DNA of 64,000 nt, taken from assembly GCF_030160115.1 (NCBI RefSeq), contig NZ_BSNS01000004.1, positions 1-64,000 on the forward strand, read 5' to 3'. Position 1 is the stretch's first letter. Every line of letters starts with the position of its first letter. Below the pieces are notes generated by a model that worked only from the letters and a program-made list of their open reading frames with translations, was not told the origin of the DNA and did no database searches. The stretch is from Devosia nitrariae (lineage in GTDB: Bacteria > Pseudomonadota > Alphaproteobacteria > Rhizobiales > Devosiaceae). The position numbers and the translations under genes are program-made. Shown here piece after piece: positions 34,954 to 45,067 of the stretch.

Positions 34954-36351
34954 TTATTGGAACTTGTCGCGAATCTTCTGGACGAGCCCCGCGAGCCGCA
35001 TGCCGTTGGACCCTTTGACCATAACTGCGTCGCCATAGGCAAGGCTGTCGAGGAGCGGCTCTGCCAGCTCTTCGGCGCTCTTGGCGTGCAGCGTTACGCG
35101 ACCGGCCTCCAGCGCCTCGGCCAGGGCCCACATGTGCTCGCCCACAAGATAAACCCGGTCGGCACCGCTGGCGCCGACGGCGTCGGCAAGGCTCGCATGC
35201 AGGGCCGCGCTGTCCTTGCCGAGCTCGAGCATGTCACCCAGAACCACGATCTTGCGACCGCCCGGTGCCTCCTGGCTGGCAAAGACCTCGAGCGCGGCGC
35301 GCATGGAGGCGGTATTGGCGTTGTAGCTTTCGTCGGTCAGAACCAGGGGGACGTCCGCCTCGCCCAAAAGCGACTTCTGCCCCCTGCCCGCCTGCGCACC
35401 GAACGCCGCGAGCGCCCCGAGCGCCACGGATGGGTCGATCCCCGACAGCACCGCCGTGGCCAGAGCGCCAGCCGCGTTGGCAACCATGTGCCGACCGGGC
35501 GCCGCGATGGTCAGTCGATAGTGCTCGTCCCCGTGACGAATCTCGGCGCTGGCTGCATCTCCCAGCACCTGATAGTCCGTAACCTGCCAATCGCTGTCCG
35601 GCGCTAGACCATAGGTCACGACCGTTCCGACACCCGCGCGCTCGGCCTCCTGTCGCAGCAGGCCGAGCTGGTCGTGATCGGCTCCGATGAGCGCGGTTCC
35701 GCCCGGCTCGAGCCCCGAAAAGATCTCCGCCTTGGCCCGCGCAATGCCTTCAAGCGAGCCGAACGCGTCGAGATGCGCGGGCGCGATGCTGGTGATGACC
35801 GCAATGTGCGGCCGCACGAGCTTGACGAGCGGCGTGATCTCGCCGGCATGGTTCATGCCGATCTCGAAGACACCGAAATCAACATCGCGCGGCAGGCGCG
35901 CCAGGGTGAGCGGCACCCCCCAGTGGTTGTTGAAGCTCTTGATCGAAGCGTGAGTGTTGCCCGCCGCCGAAAAGACAAGGCGCAACGCCTCCTTTGTGGT
36001 CGTCTTGCCGACGCTTCCGGTAACGGCCACGATCTGCGCCCGCGAGCGCGCCCTCGCCGCTCGGGCCAGCGCCTCCAAGCCTTCGAGGGCGTCCGGCACC
36101 ACCAGTATGGGCCCAGAAAGCCCGCCAGCCTTTTCCTGCGAAACCATGGCGGCGGCCGCACCATTCTCCAGCGCCTGGTCGACGAAGTCGTGTCCGTCGA
36201 ACCTCTCGCCCTTGATGGCAACGAACAGGGCACCACCCAGAGCGATGTCGCGCGAGTCGATCGAGATCGAGGAAATGCCCTCCTCGCTCAGGCCGCGAGC
36301 AGTGCCGCCGGTCGCGTCGGCGAGCTCGTCGCGGGTAAAGAGCGGTGCCAT
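34954..36351 (-). CDS. murF: UDP-MurNAc-tripeptide--D-Ala-D-Ala ligase
   Basis: A 465-residue Mur ligase that adds D-Ala-D-Ala, the product of Ddl, to the stem peptide. The ATP loop is [18 protein letters not shown]. The [15 protein letters not shown] and IGMNHAGEI blocks are MurF-specific. Its start lies 2 bp after the murE stop, with AAGGAT overlapping the end of murE, so translation is coupled. Confidence 0.97.
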   Translation of the reverse strand: MAPLFTRDELADATGGTARGLSEEGISSISIDSRDIALGGALFVAIKGERFDGHDFVDQALENGAAAAMVSQEKAGGLSGPILVVPDALEGLEALARAARARSRAQIVAVTGSVGKTTTKEALRLVFSAAGNTHASIKSFNNHWGVPLTLARLPRDVDFGVFEIGMNHAGEITPLVKLVRPHIAVITSIAPAHLDAFGSLEGIARAKAEIFSGLEPGGTALIGADHDQLGLLRQEAERAGVGTVVTYGLAPDSDWQVTDYQVLGDAASAEIRHGDEHYRLTIAAPGRHMVANAAGALATAVLSGIDPSVALGALAAFGAQAGRGQKSLLGEADVPLVLTDESYNANTASMRAALEVFASQEAPGGRKIVVLGDMLELGKDSAALHASLADAVGASGADRVYLVGEHMWALAEALEAGRVTLHAKSAEELAEPLLDSLAYGDAVMVKGSNGMRLAGLVQKIRDKFQ

Positions 36352-36353
36352 CG

Positions 36354-37796
36354 CTATCCTTCCAGCGCCTCGGCTACGACCTCATGGTCGGAGAAATGGA
36401 ACTTTTCGGTACCCACGATCTGGTAGTCCTCGTGCCCTTTGCCGGCAACCAGCAGTACGTCGCCCGAGCCCAGCTCCTTGACCGCGGTGGTAATGGCCAG
36501 CCGCCTGTCGCCAATCTCGCGGGCGCCGTTGGCTGCCGCCAGGATCTCGCGGCGGATGACTGCCGCATCCTCGGTTCGTGGATTGTCGTCGGTGACGATC
36601 ACGTCATCGGCCAGCCGTTTGGCGACTTCCCCCATCATCGGCCGCTTGCCCTTGTCGCGGTCGCCGCCGGCACCGAAGACAACCCGGAGCTTACCCTTGG
36701 CATAAGGGCGGAGCGCTGCGAGCGCATGTTCGAGCGCGGCGGGTTTGTGCGAATAGTCGACGAAGATAGCCGCCCCGTTGCGCTCGCCAACCAGCTCGAG
36801 CCGCCCCCTGGCGCCGCTCAGCTCCTCGAGCGCGGGAAAGGCCTGTCGCTTGTCAACGCCCGTCGACATGGCAAGGGCGGCAGCGATCAACGCGTTGGAG
36901 ACCTGGAATTCGCCCGTCAGCGGCAGGTGAAAGCTCAGCTTCTCACCGACATGGCGCACCTCGACCCGCTGCCCGTAGCCTTCCGGCTCGATCGAGAGGA
37001 TTTCGATATAGGCCCCTTCCCGCCCGACGGTCAAAAGCGTCGAGCCGCGCGAAAGGGCCGCGAACATGAACGGTTCGTGTTCCGGATCGTCGACATTGAC
37101 GACCGCCGGACCGTTGTCGACCAGAAGGTCGGTAAACAGCCGCAGCTTTGCGTCGCGATAGGCATCCATGTCGCCGTGATAGTCGAGATGGTCGCGGTTG
37201 AGGTTGGTGAAGGCCACGGCCTCGAAATAGCAGCCATCGAGCCGGCGCTGTTCGAGCCCATGACTCGAGGCTTCGAGCACCACATGGTTGACGCCCTGCG
37301 CCTTGAGCGCCCTGAGGTTCTGGTGGAGCGTGCGCGAGTCCGGAGTGGTCAGGCTTCCTTCGCGCGGGCCCCTGCGCGTTTCGACGCCGAGCGTGCCGAT
37401 GCTGCCAGCCGGGATGCCCGCGAATTCCCAGATCTGCCGTGTGAACGAGGCGACCGAGGTCTTGCCGTTGGTGCCGGTAACGGCCACGACGATCTCGGGC
37501 TGCGGATCGAAGACGCGCGCAGCCGCCCGCGCATAGGCGGCGCGGACATCGCCGACCTTGATCACCGGAACGCCCGGATCGCCTACGGGATCGCGGTCCG
37601 AAACCACCGCCAGTGCTCCGCGTTTGAGCGCTTCCTCGATGTGCTCGATGCCGTGAGTATTGACGCCTGGCAATGCGAAGAACACATCGCCCGGCTCGAT
37701 CGCGCGGCTGTCTGAATTGATGCCGAAGACCGGCGCCAGCCCCTTCTTGGGGCGTGCGCCGGAACCTTCCAGGAGTTGAGTTACGCTCAAAGACAC
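36354..37796 (-). CDS. murE: UDP-MurNAc-dipeptide--meso-diaminopimelate ligase
   Basis: A 480-residue Mur ligase. The ATP loop is VTGTNGKTSVASFTRQIW. The motif DDNPRTEDAAVIRREI contains DNPR, which marks enzymes that add meso-diaminopimelate rather than lysine. It lies 24 bp after ftsI on the same strand and leads directly into murF. Confidence 0.97.
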   Translation of the reverse strand: MSLSVTQLLEGSGARPKKGLAPVFGINSDSRAIEPGDVFFALPGVNTHGIEHIEEALKRGALAVVSDRDPVGDPGVPVIKVGDVRAAYARAAARVFDPQPEIVVAVTGTNGKTSVASFTRQIWEFAGIPAGSIGTLGVETRRGPREGSLTTPDSRTLHQNLRALKAQGVNHVVLEASSHGLEQRRLDGCYFEAVAFTNLNRDHLDYHGDMDAYRDAKLRLFTDLLVDNGPAVVNVDDPEHEPFMFAALSRGSTLLTVGREGAYIEILSIEPEGYGQRVEVRHVGEKLSFHLPLTGEFQVSNALIAAALAMSTGVDKRQAFPALEELSGARGRLELVGERNGAAIFVDYSHKPAALEHALAALRPYAKGKLRVVFGAGGDRDKGKRPMMGEVAKRLADDVIVTDDNPRTEDAAVIRREILAAANGAREIGDRRLAITTAVKELGSGDVLLVAGKGHEDYQIVGTEKFHFSDHEVVAEALEG

Positions 37797-37820
37797 GGGG
37801 GTGAGGATCCTTCTGGATAT

Positions 37821-39533
37821 CTATCTCAATACAGGCGGCACCAGTGCCGCATCAACCTCCGGACGGAAATCCGGCTGTATGCCGAGCATGGGTGCAATGC
37901 GCTTGATGATGCGGCCGGTGACCTCGCCAGCGTTCCAGCCGGCGGTAGTGCCCGATTGCGGATTCTCCCGCTTGGGCTCGTCCACCATGATGATCATGGC
38001 ATAGCGTGGGTTGTCTAGCGGGAAGGCCGACCCGAAGAAGTTGGTGACCTTGCTTGATGAATAGCGCCCATCCACCACCTTTTCGGCCGTGCCGGTCTTG
38101 CCACCGACTCGGAACCCGAGCGCAAGTTTGTTCATACGCGAACCCGAGCCGCCGGAATCGATGGCGTTGAGGCGCAGGAGATAGCGAATGTACTCGGATA
38201 CCCTAGGCTGGAGAACCTGTCGGTAGAGCGGCTGAGCCTCCTCGATGGCGCGCTTGTAGAGAGTAGGCGGCACGTAATTGCCGCCGTTCACAAAGGCGGA
38301 ATAGGCGGTGACCATGTGGAGAGGCGATACAGAAAGGCCGTGGCCGAACGAGGCGGTGGCGGCCCCCACTTCCGAGAACTCCTTGGGAACGCTGGGCAGG
38401 CGCATTTCAGGCAGTTCGAAGGGCACGCGCTGATCGAATCCCATGCGGGTCAGGAAGGCGCGGTAGTTCTCCTTGCCCATCGCCTGCATAACGCGGATGG
38501 TACCGATGTTGGAGGAGTATTTGAAGACTTCCGGAAGGCTGAGGATACGGTGCTTGCCGTGGAAGTCGTCGATGGTGTAGCGCCCGAAGCGGATGCCGAA
38601 GCGTGCATCGAACTGATCGGTGATGTTGACAGCTCCGCTGTCGAGGGCCGCCGCCATGGTAACGGTCTTGAAGATGGAGCCGGGCTCGAAAATGCCCGAG
38701 GTGACCCGGTTGAACGAATCCTTGACCAGCGCAGTCGCCGGCTCGTTGGGATCGAAGTCGGGCAGCGACGCCATGGCGACAATCTCGCCGGTATTGACGT
38801 CCATGACGACCCCGGCCGCCGCGATCGCCTGGTAGCGGGTGAGCGCATCCAGCAGTTCGCTGTAGACGACGTGCTGGACGCGCATGTCGACGGACAGCTG
38901 GACGGGGGCGAGCGCATTGCCGCGCGCCAGACCCAGCTCCTGCAGGAGCGCCACGTTTTCCCCGTCCATATGACGTTCGATACCAGCGATGCCCTGGTTG
39001 TCGATGTTGACCGAGCCGAGGATGTGCGATGCCTCGTTCATGCCGGGATAGAAGCGCTTGCTCTCGGTGATGAAGTCGATGCCGGGAATGCCGAGCCGCA
39101 TGACCCGCTCCTGGATTGCCGGGGTGAGCTCGCGCTCGACCCAAACGAAGCCTTTGTCGCCCGAGAGGCGTTGACGCAGCCATTGCGGATCGAGATCGGG
39201 CAGGACCGTAAGCAGCGCTTCCGCCGCCTCGTCGACATCGATGATGCGGCGCGGCTCGGCAAAGAGCGACGGCACGCGGATGTCGACTGCCATCTCCAGC
39301 CCGTTGCGGTCAAGGATCGGCGGGCGTGAGGCCTGGATGACATCGCGCGTCTGGCCTTCGATGCGCGTATCGGTTTCGACCATGCCGAGCTGCACGAGCC
39401 GTCCGCCGACAAGCGAGAAACCGATGAAGATCGCAAAGATCATCCAGCGGATGCGTGTTTGCGTCAGGTTGCCACGGACCTTGCGCGCCCCGTCGAGCGC
39501 GATCGGCAGGCTGGCTTCGGTCATGACCGCCAT
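37821..39533 (-). CDS. ftsI: Septal transpeptidase FtsI (PBP3)
   Basis: A 570-residue class B penicillin-binding protein that cross-links septal peptidoglycan. One N-terminal membrane segment (RWMIFAIFIGFSLVGGRLVQLG), a pedestal domain, then the penicillin-binding motifs SIFK (in FEPGSIFKTVTMAAAL), SSN (in YSSNIGTIRVM) and KTGT (in GGKTGTAEKVVDG). The start is at the ATG that overlaps the ftsL stop (TAATG), with GGAGAT 7 nt upstream; a second ATG three codons later is possible. Confidence 0.97.
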   Translation of the reverse strand: MAVMTEASLPIALDGARKVRGNLTQTRIRWMIFAIFIGFSLVGGRLVQLGMVETDTRIEGQTRDVIQASRPPILDRNGLEMAVDIRVPSLFAEPRRIIDVDEAAEALLTVLPDLDPQWLRQRLSGDKGFVWVERELTPAIQERVMRLGIPGIDFITESKRFYPGMNEASHILGSVNIDNQGIAGIERHMDGENVALLQELGLARGNALAPVQLSVDMRVQHVVYSELLDALTRYQAIAAAGVVMDVNTGEIVAMASLPDFDPNEPATALVKDSFNRVTSGIFEPGSIFKTVTMAAALDSGAVNITDQFDARFGIRFGRYTIDDFHGKHRILSLPEVFKYSSNIGTIRVMQAMGKENYRAFLTRMGFDQRVPFELPEMRLPSVPKEFSEVGAATASFGHGLSVSPLHMVTAYSAFVNGGNYVPPTLYKRAIEEAQPLYRQVLQPRVSEYIRYLLRLNAIDSGGSGSRMNKLALGFRVGGKTGTAEKVVDGRYSSSKVTNFFGSAFPLDNPRYAMIIMVDEPKRENPQSGTTAGWNAGEVTGRIIKRIAPMLGIQPDFRPEVDAALVPPVLR

Positions 39534-39910
39534 TATTCGATCTCCTCGAGAATGGCCCCGATGGGGTCGACACCTGCTTCAAGCATCTCGAAGAGGTCGT
39601 CCATGGCTCCGGCGTCAGGCTGCGCGGGACGCATCGGCAGGTCCTGGAAGGAGCCGAACTGCTTCGGAGACACCTCGGCAAGCTGCAGTGCCTCCTGGTG
39701 TCGGCGAACGATTGGCGCGATGTGGCCGGGCTGGTTGAGCACGGCCCAATCGGCCTTGAGCAGCGAGAGCTTGGCTTCCTGCTCTTCGATACGCGCTTCC
39801 AGCGCGCGCTTCTCACCGGCAGTATGCTCGATAGAGAACTTGAGGACGTAGACGCTGGTCAGCGTGACCGTGGCGACGACGAGGAGGAAGAGGTTGAACT
39901 TCTGGATCAT
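39533..39910 (-). CDS. ftsL: Cell division protein FtsL
   Basis: A 125-residue small bitopic protein: short N-terminus, one membrane segment (FLLVVATVTLTSVYVLKFSIE), then a coiled coil (RALEARIEEQEAKLSLLKADWAVL) and a loose acidic tail. It forms the FtsQLB complex that switches on FtsWI. The assignment rests on position between rsmH and ftsI, size and topology, since FtsL sequences diverge strongly. It overlaps both neighbours by a few bases. Confidence 0.9.
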   Translation of the reverse strand: MIQKFNLFLLVVATVTLTSVYVLKFSIEHTAGEKRALEARIEEQEAKLSLLKADWAVLNQPGHIAPIVRRHQEALQLAEVSPKQFGSFQDLPMRPAQPDAGAMDDLFEMLEAGVDPIGAILEEIE

Positions 39911-40908
39911 GCCGCCCCCCTCACGCGAGGAACGCCGAGACCTTCGAAACTCACCGGCCGCGCCGGGGCGGCCGACCGACGCGCTGCCCGCAGGGTCGAC
40001 GAGCGGGCGCGCGGATTGCGGGCGAGCTCGGCCGGGCCGGGTTTGACCGCCTTGGCGACTCCGACCCAGCGGGGCTCTTCCCGCATCACCTGCGGCAGGT
40101 GCCGCGACTGCGCGGGGCCGCCTTTTTCCGGTGCGAAGAAGCGCTTGGCGATGCGGTCCTCGAGAGAGTGGAAGGTGACGACGGCAAGCCTGCCGCCTTC
40201 GCCAAGCAGGCGCTCGGCGGAAAACAGGCCTTCGACCAGTTGCTCGAATTCGCCGTTGACCGCAATGCGCAGCGCCTGAAAAGCACGCGTGGCCGGATGC
40301 ACGTCGCCGGGTTTGCGTCCAACCGCCTTCTCGATCACGCGAGCGAGCTCCAATGTCGTCGCGATCGGCGCGTTGGCGCGCGCGGCGACGATGAATTGGG
40401 CGATCCGCCGCGACCTGCGTTCCTCGCCAAAAGCGTAGAGGAGGTTGGCAAGGGTTTCGGCATCGAGTGAATTGACGAGATCGGCCGCACTCGTCCCCCG
40501 CCCGCTCATGCGCATGTCCAGCGGCCCCTCGCGCATGAAAGAAAAGCCCCGCTCCGCCTGGTCGAGCTGCATTGAGGAAACGCCGATATCAAGCACAACG
40601 CCGTCGACGGCGCCCCTGTCGGCTGCCAGCGTATCGAGCTCGGAAAACGTGCCGGCAATGAAGGTGAAACGGTCCGGAAACTCTTGCACAAGCTGCTCGG
40701 CAAAGGGCGTCACGGACGGATCGCGGTCGATGGCGATGACCTCTGCTCCGGCCTCCAGCAGGCCACGCGAATATCCGCCAGCCCCGAACGTGCCGTCGAC
40801 GATGCGGCTGCCGGCAAGCGGTGCAAGCGCCGTCAGCACCTCGTCCATGAGAACGGGGACATGCACGCGCGTCTGACCGCTGATCTCGGGCTCGGAACGC
40901 TCGCCCAT
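39907..40908 (-). CDS. rsmH: 16S rRNA (cytosine1402-N4)-methyltransferase
   Basis: A 333-residue SAM-dependent enzyme that methylates C1402 in the decoding centre of 16S rRNA (older name MraW). It opens HVPVLMDEVLTALAP, followed by the SAM motif IVDGTFGAGGYSRGLLEAG, LDIGVSSMQLDQAERGFSF and RTSFHSLED-type sequence (VVTFHSLEDRIAKRFF). It is the first gene of the dcw cluster here: mraZ, which usually precedes it, is absent, and 195 bp without a recognisable gene separate it from slyX. Confidence 0.96.
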   Translation of the reverse strand: MGERSEPEISGQTRVHVPVLMDEVLTALAPLAGSRIVDGTFGAGGYSRGLLEAGAEVIAIDRDPSVTPFAEQLVQEFPDRFTFIAGTFSELDTLAADRGAVDGVVLDIGVSSMQLDQAERGFSFMREGPLDMRMSGRGTSAADLVNSLDAETLANLLYAFGEERRSRRIAQFIVAARANAPIATTLELARVIEKAVGRKPGDVHPATRAFQALRIAVNGEFEQLVEGLFSAERLLGEGGRLAVVTFHSLEDRIAKRFFAPEKGGPAQSRHLPQVMREEPRWVGVAKAVKPGPAELARNPRARSSTLRAARRSAAPARPVSFEGLGVPRVRGAA

Positions 40909-41103
40909 CGTCTGGCGCTACTCCACTTCCGGCCGTTTGACCGGTACGCTTGGCGCTGGCGGATGAAGGTGAGCGACAGGCCCGCGATCCGCAGCACAAC
41001 TAGGCTCCGCATCTGGCGCGGAGATTTGTTCGCACTTTGACCAAGGACGTTTAAGATTCTGTTTCCCATTGCGCGCCGGAACCCGGTCGCTGTGGAAATT
41101 CAC

Positions 41104-41319
41104 TCAGTAGTGCGGCGGCGGCCGCTCGATTGTGCCCGCCGCGCGGGCGCCGAGTTCGGCCTCGGCGAGTTCTTCCTCCAGCCGCGCAAGCTTGCGCTGG
41201 AGCGCTTCGATCGTCTTCCACTGCTCGGTGATGACCGAATTGAGGTCCTCGATCGCCTGCTCGTGATAGGCGACACGCACCTCCAGCGCCTCGATCCGCT
41301 CGGCCTCCGGGCCGGTCAC
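41104..41319 (-). CDS. slyX: SlyX family protein
   Basis: A 71-residue coiled-coil protein (RIEALEVRVAYHEQAIEDLN, TIEALQRKLARLEEELAEAE) ending in the family's PPPHY tail. Its role is unknown; in E. coli slyX lies beside the SlyD prolyl isomerase gene. Its start overlaps the end of the cotransporter gene by 4 bp, so the two are coupled. Confidence 0.88.
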   Translation of the reverse strand: MTGPEAERIEALEVRVAYHEQAIEDLNSVITEQWKTIEALQRKLARLEEELAEAELGARAAGTIERPPPHY

Positions 41320-42989
41320 GAAGCGCCTCCTCCGTTGCCCCTGACCAGCCTGCTGTCGAGCAACTCACCGCTTTCGGCGAGGATCGGATAGGCAACGCTC
41401 GCGAACAACGAGTTGATGGTCTTGAGCGCCCGCACCGTCTCGAGATGGATGTTGCTTGTCTCGATGCTCTGCGCCGCCCCTTGCCGCAGGCGCTGCAGGT
41501 GCCCGCTGGCGCTGGCACGCTCGGCCTGACCCATGGCGTCCTTCTCGGCGAGCAGCAACCGGGCCGACTCCCGATCCTCCGACATCAGCACGTTGAGGGC
41601 GAGTTGCATGTTCTGCATCACCCGGTGGTGCAGTTCGTTGAGCTCGCGCCAGCCGGCCGGTGAGAACTTGAGGTTCTGGTCGCGCCGCGTCTCGGCCAGC
41701 TTGACGAGCGTTTTGGAGATCGCGTCGCCCACATATTCGAGATTGATGGCGAAGTTGGCGAGCTCGTGCGCTCGCCGCTCCTCCTCCTGCATGGTCGCGG
41801 GATAGCTGATCTGGGCGAGGTAAAGCTTGATGTCCTGCTGCGCCTGATCCACCGCCTCTTCGAGGCGCTTGACCTGCTTGATCTTCTCCGGATCGCCGGT
41901 CTCGTAAAGCTCCATCAGCGGCTTCAGCATCCGCTCGATGATCTCGGCCATACGTAAGAGCTCGCGCTTTGCACTGGCAAGCGCCAGGGTCGGCTGGCCG
42001 ACTACCGACGGGTCGAGACACGAGGCCGCCTCGACAAGCGGCACCGGCTCGATCGCCAAGGACTTGATGAAGCGCGTGGCCAGGCGCGCTACGGGCCCGG
42101 TCAGCGGCAGGCAGACGACCAGCAGCAACAGGTTGAACACCAGGTGCAGGTTGATGATCTGTCGAGCCGCGCCCTGCCCGAGCATGTTGAGCGGCGGCTG
42201 GAGGTAATGGAAGGCGGCGAGCAGAAGCACCGCACCGACGCCGCGGAACAGCAGGTTCCCCGTCGCGATCCGGCGCGCCTCCACCACGCTGTTGCGCGTG
42301 AGGGCAAGCGCGATCAGCCCGCCGCCGAGATTGGCTCCGAGCATCAGCGAGACACCGAGCTCAAGCGGCAACAGCCCCTGCGCGGCGAAAGTCGCAACCA
42401 TCAGGATCGACGCAACGCTTGAATGCACGAGCCAGGTGAAGGCGGCGCCGATGAGGAAAGCGGTGACGAAGTCGTTGGAAAGATAGCCGACGATGCCGGG
42501 CAGCATCTCCGCCTCGCGCAGGGGAAGCGTCGCCTCCCCGATCATCTGCAGTGACACGAGGATGAGAGCGATGCCCATGAGGATGCGTCCGCCCTGTCGC
42601 CACGGCCGCGAGACGCCTTTGAAGAACAGTGCCCCGCCGAAAACCAGCAGGACCGGTATCAACCAGTGGAGATCGACGGAGAGAATCTGCACGACCAGCG
42701 CCGAGCCGAGATCGGCCCCGAGCATGAGGGTCAGGCCCGTCGCCAGCGTCAGCACGCCGCTACCCGCAAACCCGGCGGCGAGCAGCGCCACTGCTGTCGA
42801 GCTCTGCAGAACCACCGCCACCCCCGCTCCGACCGCCGCCGCCCGCAGCCTACCGCCCCGGCTCTCGCGCAGCAGGCTTTTCAGTGCCGGCTCCTGGCTG
42901 CGCTCGACGCCGGTCCGCACCATGCGTACGGCCCACAGCAGCAGCACGACGGCACCGGCGAGGTGGAGGAGGACGAGATAAAGGTTCAT
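41316..42989 (-). CDS. Na/Pi cotransporter family protein with PhoU-like tail
   Basis: A 557-residue inner-membrane protein. Two inverted-repeat Na/Pi cotransporter domains are followed by a helical PhoU-like domain (about residues 340-557; LLRMAEIIERMLKPLMELYE, ANFAINLEYVGDAISKTLVKL). The first repeat keeps the QSS motif (VVLQSSTAVALLAAGFAG), but the second has HSS (WLVHSSVASILMVATFA) where QSS is usual, which may change ion or substrate handling. It may carry phosphate in or keep phosphate balance. No Pho box is visible upstream. The start MNLYLVLLHL is set by the first membrane segment; the nearest AGGAG is 13 nt away. Confidence 0.88.
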   Translation of the reverse strand: MNLYLVLLHLAGAVVLLLWAVRMVRTGVERSQEPALKSLLRESRGGRLRAAAVGAGVAVVLQSSTAVALLAAGFAGSGVLTLATGLTLMLGADLGSALVVQILSVDLHWLIPVLLVFGGALFFKGVSRPWRQGGRILMGIALILVSLQMIGEATLPLREAEMLPGIVGYLSNDFVTAFLIGAAFTWLVHSSVASILMVATFAAQGLLPLELGVSLMLGANLGGGLIALALTRNSVVEARRIATGNLLFRGVGAVLLLAAFHYLQPPLNMLGQGAARQIINLHLVFNLLLLVVCLPLTGPVARLATRFIKSLAIEPVPLVEAASCLDPSVVGQPTLALASAKRELLRMAEIIERMLKPLMELYETGDPEKIKQVKRLEEAVDQAQQDIKLYLAQISYPATMQEEERRAHELANFAINLEYVGDAISKTLVKLAETRRDQNLKFSPAGWRELNELHHRVMQNMQLALNVLMSEDRESARLLLAEKDAMGQAERASASGHLQRLRQGAAQSIETSNIHLETVRALKTINSLFASVAYPILAESGELLDSRLVRGNGGGAS

Positions 42990-43138
42990 TGCGCTCGATT
43001 GGCTCCTGAGTGGGCTAACTGAAAAGGATCGCCGATTTGCGCCTTGAAAAGCAAGGTGTTTCGGATGGCCGGCAGGATGATGAACGGCGGCCCGCCGAGC
43101 GGGTTCCGCAGTTCCGGCGCACCGGCACTCCCGATACC

Positions 43139-44506
43139 CTATTTGCGCTTGTGCAGCCGCACCCATACGCCGCCGCCCGGACGCAGCGTGATCGAGGGCG
43201 AGGGCGTGACCGGCCTCTCCATCATCCGCTCGACGTCGAAGTGCCGGGCGATGGTGGCAATCAGCAGCATCGCCTCCATCATGGCGAAGCGATTGCCGAT
43301 GCAGATGCGCGGCCCGCCACCGAAGGGATAATAGGCGAAACGCGGCAGCCTGCGACGGAAGTCGCCTGCCCAGCGCTCGGGCCGGAAGGTCGTCGGATCT
43401 TCGAAATAGCGCGGATCGCGATGGGTGACCCAGGGGCTCATGAAGACCGTGGTGCCCTTGGGAACGTGGTAGGGACCGATCTGGGCGTCTTCCTTCGCCT
43501 CCCGTCCGATCGACCAGGCGGGCGGATAAAGCCGCATGATTTCGATGACTGCGTGCTCGGCTCGCGTCAGGTTCGGGATGTCCTCGTGGGTCAGCGGTCG
43601 ATCGATGGCGATGGCCTTCACCTCCTCGGCGATCGCCGTCTGAATGTCGCGGTATTGTCCGAGCAGGTGAAAGCCCCAGGAAACGCTGATCGCCGAGGTC
43701 TCGTAACCGGCCAGCAGCATGTTGTGCACTTCGTCGCGCAACTGCTTGTCCGAGAGCGGTTTGCCCTCGTCATCGCGCCCCGCCATCAGCAGCGACAGGA
43801 AATCATTGCTGTTGGAGCCGCTCCTGCGATGGTCCTCGATCACGTCGTAGACCAGCCGTTCGATATAGGACACGCCGCGCCGGTAGCGGATATGTCCCGG
43901 CAGCGGCACCCAATCGGGGATGCGCACCGGCCGAGCCACGCGCGCAGCGATCTCATCGATGATCCAGGTGCCCGCCTGTTCGAAATCATCGAGATAGTCG
44001 TCGATTTCGGCGTTGAGCAACGATTTGGCGGCGATGCGCAGCGCCAGCTCCATCATCGCCGCATGCAATTCCAGCTCCTGCCCATCTTCCCAGCAACCGA
44101 CCATACGCTCGGCCATCGCAACCATGTCGGGTGCATAGCTCTGCAGTGGAAGCGTCGCAAAGGCCGGGGCGGCGAGCTTGCGCTGACGCTGCCAGGCCTG
44201 TCCCTCGGCGGTAAAGAGCCCGGTACCCAGTAGAGCCTCGAGCTGTCGCCAGAAGAAGCGGTTCTTGATGAACTTCTCGTGCTGCTTGACCATCACCTGT
44301 TCGATGAGGTCGGAATTGTTGATGAGCAGCGTCGGCCAGGCGCCGAGCTGCAATCTGGTGACATCGGGATAGGCGCGCGCGCTGCGCTCGAAAAAACCGA
44401 TGGCATCCTTACGCAGGTCCAGAAGATGCCCGAGCACGGGCAGGCCTTTCGGACCGGTCGGAACGATCGGCGCGACACCGCCGTCGGCGGTCTCTTGTGT
44501 AGTCAT
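43139..44506 (-). CDS. Cytochrome P450
   Basis: A 455-residue haem mono-oxygenase. The oxygen-binding I-helix is MLLAGYETSAISVSW, the K-helix ExxR is EIMR, and the haem ligand Cys sits in FGGGPRICIGNRFAMMEA. There is no fused reductase and no membrane anchor, so it needs separate electron donors, none of which are nearby. The sequence is of the fatty-acid or terpene hydroxylase-like bacterial type (CYP102/CYP4-like K-helix to haem region), but the substrate is unknown. The start MTTQETADG has GGGGG 7 nt upstream. It lies after rnpB on the same strand. Confidence 0.92.
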   Translation of the reverse strand: MTTQETADGGVAPIVPTGPKGLPVLGHLLDLRKDAIGFFERSARAYPDVTRLQLGAWPTLLINNSDLIEQVMVKQHEKFIKNRFFWRQLEALLGTGLFTAEGQAWQRQRKLAAPAFATLPLQSYAPDMVAMAERMVGCWEDGQELELHAAMMELALRIAAKSLLNAEIDDYLDDFEQAGTWIIDEIAARVARPVRIPDWVPLPGHIRYRRGVSYIERLVYDVIEDHRRSGSNSNDFLSLLMAGRDDEGKPLSDKQLRDEVHNMLLAGYETSAISVSWGFHLLGQYRDIQTAIAEEVKAIAIDRPLTHEDIPNLTRAEHAVIEIMRLYPPAWSIGREAKEDAQIGPYHVPKGTTVFMSPWVTHRDPRYFEDPTTFRPERWAGDFRRRLPRFAYYPFGGGPRICIGNRFAMMEAMLLIATIARHFDVERMMERPVTPSPSITLRPGGGVWVRLHKRK

Positions 44507-44583
44507 CGCAATGCCCCCAAAAGCCAGCCTGCCGAAGATGGGAGTTTTGAAGGTGCCACGCAAGTGACCCTGCGGAAGAGAAA

Positions 44584-45026
<443 letters not shown>

Positions 45027-45031
45027 GAGAG

Positions 45032-45060
45032 CTTTTGAAACCGATATGGGTGCGCGTCAA
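45032..45060 (-). promoter_or_regulatory. Promoter of rnpB
   Basis: On the minus strand TTGACG (-35) is followed by 17 bp and CAAAAG (-10). The predicted start, 6 nt after the -10, is exactly the first base of the P1 helix of RNase P RNA. The -10 is poor, but the spacing and end match support it. Confidence 0.55.
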
Positions 45061-45067
45061 GCGCGGT

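Noticed and set aside
40833..41069. Possible mraZ remnant before rsmH
   Set aside because: The 78-residue frame shows no MraZ motif and overlaps rsmH out of frame.
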